Shown piece by piece: positions 41,925-47,341 of a stretch of 47,341 nucleotides of DNA. Each line of letters opens with the position of its first letter. Positions within the stretch are counted from its first letter, which is position 1. The stretch is taken from positions 1 to 47,341 of the forward strand of contig JBAXYJ010000002.1 in NCBI GenBank assembly GCA_041670885.1, in the 5' to 3' direction. The notes below the pieces were generated by a model that did not search any database, was not told the origin of the DNA, and worked only from the letters and a program-made list of their open reading frames with translations. The position numbers were made by a program, and so were the translations under genes. Source of the stretch: JAJBWD01 sp041670885. GTDB taxonomy: Bacteria; Bacillota; Clostridia; Clostridiales; Clostridiaceae.

Positions 41925-42665
41925 CTAAAAAGCTAATCCGCCGTCTATACTTATTACTTGACCTGTTATATAACTTGAATCATCTGATGATAAAAATGCT
42001 ACTAAGTTTGCTACATCGGAAGCCTTGCCATACTTTTTAAGGGGTATCATATTAAGCATTGCCTCTTTAGTTTTTTCATTTAATGCATTTGTCATATCTG
42101 TTTCGATAAAGCCCGGTGCTACTGCATTTACGTTTATTCCACGGGATGCCAGCTCCTTTGCTGCAGATTTAGTAAGTCCTATTATTCCTGCCTTTGATGC
42201 TGCATAATTTGCCTGGCCTATATTTCCGTATATGCCTACAACTGAGGATATGCTTATTATTTTCCCATATCTTTTCTTCAGCATCTTGGAAGAAGCATGT
42301 TTAATCATATTAAATGCTCCCTTAAGATTTACATTTATTACATCATCAAAATCCTCTTCCCTCATTCTAAGGATAAGGGTATCTCTTGTTATGCCTGCAT
42401 TATTTACCAATATATCAATCTGTCCAAATATTTCTATAGTTTTTTCAACTAAATCTAAAGACTCTTTAAAGTCAGAAACATCAGCTTTGTATATGTAAGC
42501 TTTGCTGCCTAAAGCTTCTATTTCTTCTTTAACTTTTAAAGCTTTCTCTTCGCTGGATGTATAGTTTATAACTATAGAAGCTCCAAGGCCTGCCAGTTTT
42601 AAGGCTATTTCTCTTCCGATTCCTCTGGAACCTCCGGTTATTATGGCTGTTTTTCCACTTAACAA
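41925..42665 (-). CDS. fabG: 3-oxoacyl-ACP reductase
   Basis: NADPH-dependent short-chain dehydrogenase of the elongation cycle. The 246 residues have cofactor loop GGSRGIG (11-17), NNAG (88-91) and the catalytic Ser141, Tyr154 and Lys158 (YAASKAG). The start is TTG at 42665, giving LSGKTAIITGG; it overlaps the last 7 bases of fabD and follows GGAGG by 9 bases. Confidence 0.96.
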   Translation of the reverse strand: MLSGKTAIITGGSRGIGREIALKLAGLGASIVINYTSSEEKALKVKEEIEALGSKAYIYKADVSDFKESLDLVEKTIEIFGQIDILVNNAGITRDTLILRMREEDFDDVINVNLKGAFNMIKHASSKMLKKRYGKIISISSVVGIYGNIGQANYAASKAGIIGLTKSAAKELASRGINVNAVAPGFIETDMTNALNEKTKEAMLNMIPLKKYGKASDVANLVAFLSSDDSSYITGQVISIDGGLAF

Positions 42666-43606
42666 CTGCTGTTACCTCCTTTTAGCTTTTCTAATGTATT
42701 ATTAAGAGATGCTGCATCTTCTACATTTAAAACCATTACCTGCCTGTTTGTTTTCTTTACAAAGGATGACAGTATCTTTGAAGGCCCTAATTCAATAAAG
42801 GTATCTACTCCATCTGCTGTCATGGTTTCTATTTCCTTCATAAAATATACCGGACTTTTTATTCCGTCTCGTAAAACCTTCTTAATGTCCTGGTCTTCTT
42901 TTAAGTATTCTCCGGTCAGGTTAATACAAAGTTTTATCTCAGGCTTTTTAATTTCTGTATTTTTCAGCTCTTCATAAAACTTATCTGAGGCTTCCTTTAG
43001 CATGCTGGTATGAAAGGGAGCTGATACTTTTAATAAAACTGCCTTAGCTCCTTTTTCTTTAGCCGCCTCTGCTGCCTCATTTAAGGCTTTTATTTCTCCG
43101 CCTATGACAATCTGCCCTTTGCAGTTGAAATTAGAACCCTCAACTATTCCAAATTTTCTTCCCTTTTTCAGAACTTCTTCTAATTCTTCTTCAGGAAGTC
43201 CAAGTAAGGCTGCCATAGAGCCAACTCCTTCAGGAACTGCCTGCTGCATATACCTTCCTCTTTTTTTTATAAGCTTTACTGCTTCCTTAAAGGGAATGCA
43301 TCCTGCGGTTACTATTGCACCATATTCTCCCAGTGACAGTCCAGCAGCAGCGTAGGGTTTAATCCCATAGCTTTCTATAACCTTAAGAATTGCGGTGCTT
43401 ACAGTCAGCATGGCAACCTGAGTATTCTCAGTTTTTGAAAGGGTTTCTTCATCAGAATTAAAACAAAGATCAGAAATAGAATAGCCTAATGCTCTAGACG
43501 CCTCTTCAAATACTTCTCTTGCAATTTGATAATTTTCATATATTTCCCTGCCCATTCCCACATATTGTGCTCCCTGACCGGGAAATAAAAATGATATTTT
43601 GCTCAA
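42659..43606 (-). CDS. fabD: Malonyl-CoA:ACP transacylase
   Basis: Moves malonyl groups from CoA to ACP. It has 315 residues: the N-terminal SKISFLFPGQGAQYVGMG and the nucleophile Ser91 in GLSLGEYGA. The active-site histidine is in VSAPFHTSML. The start is TTG at 43606, six bases after GGAGG. An upstream in-frame ATG at 43633 lies before that site and inside the end of fabK, so it is less likely. Confidence 0.95.
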   Translation of the reverse strand: MSKISFLFPGQGAQYVGMGREIYENYQIAREVFEEASRALGYSISDLCFNSDEETLSKTENTQVAMLTVSTAILKVIESYGIKPYAAAGLSLGEYGAIVTAGCIPFKEAVKLIKKRGRYMQQAVPEGVGSMAALLGLPEEELEEVLKKGRKFGIVEGSNFNCKGQIVIGGEIKALNEAAEAAKEKGAKAVLLKVSAPFHTSMLKEASDKFYEELKNTEIKKPEIKLCINLTGEYLKEDQDIKKVLRDGIKSPVYFMKEIETMTADGVDTFIELGPSKILSSFVKKTNRQVMVLNVEDAASLNNTLEKLKGGNSSC

Positions 43607-43616
43607 AATATTCCTC

Positions 43617-44549
43617 CTATAACGAAGATCCATTAAGCAGTTTGTCAGCCTGCTGGAACATTTCCTCTATTATTTCCCCAGCACTCTGCCTTTTAGATAT
43701 AAGACCTGCTATCTGGCCTGCCATAACTGTACCCATATCCACATCGCCTTCTCTTGCAGCTCGTCTTAATGCTCCTATCCCCAGCTTTTCATATTCCTCC
43801 AGGGATATATTTTCTTTATCAAGCCTCTTATATTCTCTTGTCAGCTTATTTCTAAGACACCTTACAGGATGTCCGGTGCTTCTTCCAGTAACTACTGAAT
43901 CAATATCCTTTGCATTTAAAACTTTATTCTTATAATTTTCATGAATTGTGCATTCATCAGCAACTAAAAATCTTGTTCCTACCTGAACTCCTGATGCTCC
44001 CAACATAAATGCTGCTGCAATCCCTCGTCCATCTCCTACGCCGCCTGCTGCAATTACCGGAATAGATACATTATCTGCAACCTGAGGAACAAGAGTCATT
44101 GTAGTCATCTCTCCAATATGTCCCCCTGCCTCACAGCCTTCAACAACTACTGCATCTGCTCCTGCTTTTTCCATTCTTTTAGCCAGAGCAACAGATGCTA
44201 CAACAGGGATAACTTTTATCCCATTTTCTTTCCATTTAGCCATATACTTACCAGGGTTTCCGGCACCAGTTGTAACTACCTTTACTCCCTCTTCAATGAT
44301 CAGCTCTGCCAGATCATCAGCATTTGGACTGAGCAGCATTATATTTACACCAAAAGGCTTATCTGTCATTTGTTTAGCCTTTCTTATTTCTTCTCTTATG
44401 TATTCTTTTGGGGCGTTTCCTCCTGCAATAAGTCCAAGACCTCCGGCATTTGATACTGCCTGGGCAAGTGAGGCATCTGCAATATTTGCCATTCCTCCCT
44501 GGATAATAGGATATTTAATATTTAAAATTTGTGAAATACGAGATTTCAT
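43617..44549 (-). CDS. fabK: Enoyl-ACP reductase II (FMN-dependent)
   Basis: Flavin-dependent enoyl-ACP reductase that replaces FabI. The 310 residues form a nitronate-monooxygenase-like TIM barrel with YPIIQGGMANI, EGCEAGGHIG and the FMN phosphate loop AAGGVGDGRGI. FabK enzymes are known to resist triclosan. AGGAGG sets the ATG at 44549. The gap to acpP holds the dispersed repeat copy 3. Confidence 0.96.
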   Translation of the reverse strand: MKSRISQILNIKYPIIQGGMANIADASLAQAVSNAGGLGLIAGGNAPKEYIREEIRKAKQMTDKPFGVNIMLLSPNADDLAELIIEEGVKVVTTGAGNPGKYMAKWKENGIKVIPVVASVALAKRMEKAGADAVVVEGCEAGGHIGEMTTMTLVPQVADNVSIPVIAAGGVGDGRGIAAAFMLGASGVQVGTRFLVADECTIHENYKNKVLNAKDIDSVVTGRSTGHPVRCLRNKLTREYKRLDKENISLEEYEKLGIGALRRAAREGDVDMGTVMAGQIAGLISKRQSAGEIIEEMFQQADKLLNGSSL

Positions 44550-44588
44550 GGTTTTCCTCCTGCATATAATGCCAGATATTAAAAGAGA

Positions 44589-44640
44589 AAATTGCATAAT
44601 TATAAATTAAACTTTTCAGCCAAAATTAATTATGCAATTT
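44589..44640 (+). repeat. Dispersed terminal-inverted-repeat element, copy 3 (short form)
   Basis: A 52-base element with perfect 14-base ends aaattgcataatta (44589-44602) and taattatgcaattt (44627-44640), and the inner TTTTCAGCCAAAA. It lies between acpP and fabK within the fab operon, so it forms a stable hairpin in the polycistronic mRNA. It could reduce downstream expression or protect the highly expressed acpP part. Confidence 0.87.
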
Positions 44641-44658
44641 CCTAAAATATCTGATCTA

Positions 44659-44880
44659 TTACTGTTTATTATTTTCTATGAAATTTACTACGTCTGATAC
44701 TGTTTTAATCTTTTCTACTTCATCAATTCTGATGTTCCACTGATCTTCAATTTCACTTACTACCTGAAATAAATCAAGTGAATCTGCACCTAAATCTTCA
44801 AAGGCAGTATCCATGTTTATTTCCTCTGGACTGATGTTTAATTGTTCTGAAATTATTCCCTTTACTTTTTCTAAAATCAT
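44659..44880 (-). CDS. acpP: Acyl carrier protein
   Basis: Carries growing acyl chains on phosphopantetheine. The protein is 73 residues, acidic and helical, with attachment Ser34 in LGADSLDLFQVV. It lies 10 bases after fabH. A dispersed inverted repeat separates it from fabK. Confidence 0.97.
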   Translation of the reverse strand: MILEKVKGIISEQLNISPEEINMDTAFEDLGADSLDLFQVVSEIEDQWNIRIDEVEKIKTVSDVVNFIENNKQ

Positions 44881-44890
44881 AATAATCCTC

Positions 44891-45868
44891 CTATTTACTC
44901 CATATTATAAGGGCAGCGCCAAAAGTTAAGCCTCCCCCAAAAGCAACTGTTATTATTTTGTCTCCGTTATTTAAAAGACCGTGCCTATTCATTTCATCCA
45001 TACAAATTGGTATGCAGGCAGCTGATGTGTTTCCATATTCATTAAGATTAACATAGAACTTATCCATGCTGACATTAAGCTTTTTTGCAGCGGTTTCTAT
45101 TATCCTTAAATTCGCCTGATGTGGAATTATATATTTTATATCTTCTATTTTTAAATTATTTTCCTTAAGTATTAAATTTACCTGCTCGGGGATTATATTA
45201 GTAGCGAACTTATATACTTCTCTTCCATCCATGGATATCTTTCCAAATGTATCCATATCCTCTTTATAATATGGATTATTAAGTGGATGGGATTTGCAGA
45301 TTAATAAATCCGCCTTGTCACCATAGGTTCCTATATTTACTGTTTCTATTCCGCTTTCCTCTGCTGCTTCAAACACTGCAGCTCCTGCTCCGTCTCCAAA
45401 CAGGACACAGGTATTTCTATCATTCCAGTCAAGAATTTTTGATAGAACCTCAGCGCCTATAATTAGAACTTTTTTATAAGCACCGCTTTCTATAAAGCTT
45501 TTCACTATTTTTAATCCATATATAAATCCTGAGCAGGCTGCTAAGATGTCAAAGCAGGCTGCATTTTTAGCTCCAATCCTGCCTTGAACAATAGCTGCTG
45601 TAGATGGAGTAAGAAAGTCCGGAGATGTAGTTGCAAGTACTATCAAATCTATATCCTCCGGTATTAAACCAGCATTTTTTATTGCATTCTTAGCTGCCAT
45701 TACTGCTAAATCTGAAGTATTCTCTCCTGTTGAGAGCCTTCTTTTTCTGATTCCTGTTCTCTTATGTATCCATTCGTCTGATGTATCAACAATTTTTGCC
45801 AAATCGTCATTAGTAACTATATTATCAGGATAATAGCATCCTACTCCTGATATTTTTGCTTTTTTCAA
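44891..45868 (-). CDS. fabH: 3-oxoacyl-ACP synthase III
   Basis: Starts fatty-acid synthesis by condensing acetyl- or branched acyl-CoA with malonyl-ACP. The 325 residues have Cys112 in AACSGFIYG, His in IPHQANLRI and Asn in YGNTSAACIPI. First enzyme gene of the operon, 114 bases after the MarR-type regulator. Confidence 0.97.
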   Translation of the reverse strand: MKKAKISGVGCYYPDNIVTNDDLAKIVDTSDEWIHKRTGIRKRRLSTGENTSDLAVMAAKNAIKNAGLIPEDIDLIVLATTSPDFLTPSTAAIVQGRIGAKNAACFDILAACSGFIYGLKIVKSFIESGAYKKVLIIGAEVLSKILDWNDRNTCVLFGDGAGAAVFEAAEESGIETVNIGTYGDKADLLICKSHPLNNPYYKEDMDTFGKISMDGREVYKFATNIIPEQVNLILKENNLKIEDIKYIIPHQANLRIIETAAKKLNVSMDKFYVNLNEYGNTSAACIPICMDEMNRHGLLNNGDKIITVAFGGGLTFGAALIIWSK

Positions 45869-45982
45869 ACTTACACCTCAATTCCTTACAAAACTACATT
45901 ATTCAATAATTTATTTTTCACTTAAAAAGTATTAATTATTCATTGTTTTAAGATAAAATCAACCTAATATATAATTTTCTCC

Positions 45983-46426
45983 TTAGTCCTTATACTTTTC
46001 TCTGAAAAATTTATTTAATTTAGACAGGGAATTAATTAAAACTTCCTGCTCATCTGCATTCAATCCTTCCAGTGTTGCCTTTACCATATCATCATGGAAT
46101 TTTTTATGAATTCTGAATACTACCTTTCCGCTTTGGGTAAGTGACACAAGGACTACTCTTCTGTCATCCTCTTTTCTTTTTCTTTTTACATATCCTTTAT
46201 TGACCAGATTGTTTATTGCAATGGTAAGTGTGCCTGTTGTTATTTTAAGATTTCTGGCAACCTCGCTCATATTCCTTTCCTCATAGGAAACTGCCTCTAT
46301 GGTATGAACCTCCGCTAAGGAAAGGTCCTTAAACTTTGTAGCAGATAGTGCTTTATGTTCAATATTTAATATATCGTTAAACAGGTCTACTAAAACTTCA
46401 TTTATAATGCCGCTGGCTTCTTTCAT
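45983..46426 (-). CDS. fabT: MarR-family regulator of fatty-acid synthesis (FabT-like)
   Basis: A 147-residue winged-helix repressor with SEVARNLKITTGTLTIAINNL as recognition region and wing KRKRKEDDRRVVLVSLT. Position before fabH and two TTTGATTATCAAA-type boxes at its promoter match FabT of streptococci and clostridia, which uses long-chain acyl-ACP as co-repressor. GAGGTGA precedes the ATG. It probably represses itself and the whole operon. Confidence 0.9.
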   Translation of the reverse strand: MKEASGIINEVLVDLFNDILNIEHKALSATKFKDLSLAEVHTIEAVSYEERNMSEVARNLKITTGTLTIAINNLVNKGYVKRKRKEDDRRVVLVSLTQSGKVVFRIHKKFHDDMVKATLEGLNADEQEVLINSLSKLNKFFREKYKD

Positions 46427-46449
46427 AAAATCACCTCGTGATTTAATAC

Positions 46450-46478
46450 TTTGATAATCAAATTATTGGATAATCAAA
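46450..46478 (-). promoter_or_regulatory. Two FabT-type operator boxes
   Basis: tttgataatcaaa (46450-46462, perfect palindrome apart from the centre) and ttggataatcaaa (46466-46478). Their starts are 16 bases apart, directly downstream of the -10 box. They match the FabT consensus TTTGATTATCAAA. Confidence 0.85.
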
Positions 46479-46506
46479 GTATATATTAATAGTATTTTTA
46501 TGTCAA
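46478..46506 (-). promoter_or_regulatory. Promoter of fabT and the fab operon
   Basis: Minus strand TTGACA (46506-46501), 17 bases, TATACT (46483-46478). The operators begin at the -10 edge, a classic repressible arrangement. Confidence 0.8.
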
Positions 46507-46540
46507 GAAAAAATTAGGAGATTGAACTTAAAGCATAATA

Positions 46541-46635
46541 GAGATTGCATAATTTATGATTATATTCCATCTTTAAAAAACGTTGAACATTCGTTATTTT
46601 CAAGATGGACCAGCCTAAGGTAATTATGCAATCTC
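46541..46635 (+). repeat. Dispersed terminal-inverted-repeat element, copy 4 (long form)
   Basis: A 95-base element with perfect 14-base ends gagattgcataatt (46541-46554) and aattatgcaatctc (46622-46635). The inner pair ccatctt / aagatgg encloses aacg / cgtt. It shares an 18-base block with copy 1. The outer bases changed on both ends together compared with copies 1-3 (gaga/tctc here), so the pairing is kept. It lies between the TPR gene and the fabT promoter. Confidence 0.87.
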
Positions 46636-46636
46636 A

Positions 46637-46665
46637 ATAAAAAAAACAGGTGTTAACCTGTTTTT
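46637..46665 (-). terminator. Terminator of the TPR gene
   Basis: Minus strand stem aaaaacaggt / acctgttttt with a 4-base loop, followed by further U; it begins inside the stop codon. Confidence 0.85.
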
Positions 46666-47341
46666 ATTTTATTAAGCTTTTAAATTCCTCTGATTTTTTT
46701 ATATCCTTAAAAGCATCATCATTATAAGCATAGCCAATATAATTTTCATTAAATTTTGCAGCTTTTTTAAGAGAATCTATTGCATTTGCTTTATCATTTT
46801 TCTTTGCATAGGTTAAAGCTTCACCATAGTAGCCATCCGCATAATCCTTGTCCAGCTTAATTGCATTCTCATAAGACGCTATTGCTTCATCATATTTTCC
46901 TAAAAAATAAAGTGAATCTGCCTTAAAGCTGTGGAGGAAGGCTTCCTTATCATTCAGCTTTAACGCCTTGTCATAGTACTTAAGAGAATCCTGATATTTA
47001 TCCATATAATAATAGCAGTCACCAATATAGTACAGTGCTTCGTAATCCTCTCCCTTTATTTCCACATACTTATTAAGATTTTCCAGAGATTTTGAATAAT
47101 CCTCTTTATCATAATAAGACAAGCCAAGTCCATAATAAGCTAAACTGGATTTATTATCTAACTTAAGCGCTTTATTATAGGATTCTATTGCTTCATCTAA
47201 TTTATTTAAACCTGACTCTGCATTTCCTTTATTTACCATAGTTATTGCATCATTTTTATTTATGGCTAAAGCTTTATTTGAATAATCCAAAGCCTTGTCA
47301 TACTGCTTCAGATTATTATAAGCCCAGCTTAAATTATTTAA
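46664..47341 (-). CDS. Tetratricopeptide-repeat protein, 5' end outside the window
   Basis: The frame is open to the window edge, so only the C-terminal 225 residues are seen. They consist of six or so TPR units of about 34 residues, with the usual W/L-G-Y-A-F-A-P pattern (for example SLAYYGLGLSYYDKEDYSKS, then ALYYIGDCYYYMDKYQDSL). An apparent start at 47290 is a TTG inside a repeat and not a real start. TPR stacks bind partner proteins; no catalytic domain is seen. The partner is unknown. Confidence 0.88.
   Translation of the reverse strand, partial: LNNLSWAYNNLKQYDKALDYSNKALAINKNDAITMVNKGNAESGLNKLDEAIESYNKALKLDNKSSLAYYGLGLSYYDKEDYSKSLENLNKYVEIKGEDYEALYYIGDCYYYMDKYQDSLKYYDKALKLNDKEAFLHSFKADSLYFLGKYDEAIASYENAIKLDKDYADGYYGEALTYAKKNDKANAIDSLKKAAKFNENYIGYAYNDDAFKDIKKSEEFKSLIK

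Noticed and set aside
47288..47290. Start codon of the TPR gene at 47290
   Set aside because: The frame continues upstream with clear TPR sequence to the window edge; the TTG is an internal leucine codon.
1..47341. CRISPR arrays, tRNA or rRNA genes, prophage, complete insertion sequences
   Set aside because: No regularly spaced repeats, no tRNA or rRNA signatures, no integrase, transposase or phage structural genes were seen on reading both strands.

Overview
The window is low-GC Firmicute DNA and looks like Clostridium sensu stricto. The signs are AT-rich codon use, strong GGAGG ribosome binding sites, TTG/GTG starts, a reverse rubrerythrin, Rex, a FabK-type fatty-acid cluster and a single-chain PurL of about 1,250 residues. 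No tRNA, rRNA, CRISPR array, phage module or intact insertion sequence was seen. It is ordinary chromosome with dense regulatory RNA and one dispersed inverted-repeat family.

Layout. 1-3330 (minus): guaB-guaA behind a guanine riboswitch with a readable terminator/antiterminator. 3488-5579 (minus): groES-groEL behind a perfect CIRCE operator. 5653-8508 (minus): a TVP38-type membrane protein, then the rex operon (rex, a C_GCAxxG_C_C protein, an 8-oxoguanine glycosylase). 8555-12302 (plus): an ABC-F ATPase, a patatin phospholipase, a free-standing transcription unit of unknown class, and a cysteine-rich protein. 12379-14802: reverse rubrerythrin (minus), an MFS carrier (plus), and the folate ECF S-component folT (minus) under a tetrahydrofolate riboswitch. 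15130-21437 (plus): a large COG1112-type helicase-like protein whose catalytic motifs are eroded, a UBA/DUF4342 protein, an OmpR-type two-component system, and a small broken gene. 21501-25088: EamA exporter and a lipoprotein (minus), oligoendopeptidase F (plus). 25155-28994 (minus): purL. 29018-32642: a structured element of unknown class, a small acidic protein (minus), DUF2157 and GDYXXLXY membrane proteins, and an MFS exporter. 32653-36557 (minus): LytS/LytTR sensor-regulator and a CstA-family transporter, resembling the pyruvate-responsive BtsSR/BtsT arrangement. 36588-46506 (minus): the whole type II fatty acid synthesis operon, fabT-fabH-acpP-fabK-fabD-fabG-fabF-accB-fabZ-accC-accD-accA. 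46664-47341 (minus): a TPR protein cut by the window edge.

How the parts fit. Purine (guaBA, purL) and folate (folT) supply are controlled by ligand-sensing leaders or dedicated promoters. Rex, reverse rubrerythrin and OGG point to redox and oxidative-damage control in an anaerobe. The fatty-acid operon starts at a FabT-type promoter with two operator boxes and ends at a terminator fused to the accA stop codon. The LytSR/CstA module starts only 30 bases after accA, with no room for its own promoter in the gap. Four copies of a short element with near-identical terminal inverted repeats (attgcataatt type) sit in intergenic gaps at about 3.0, 18.4, 44.6 and 46.6 kb.
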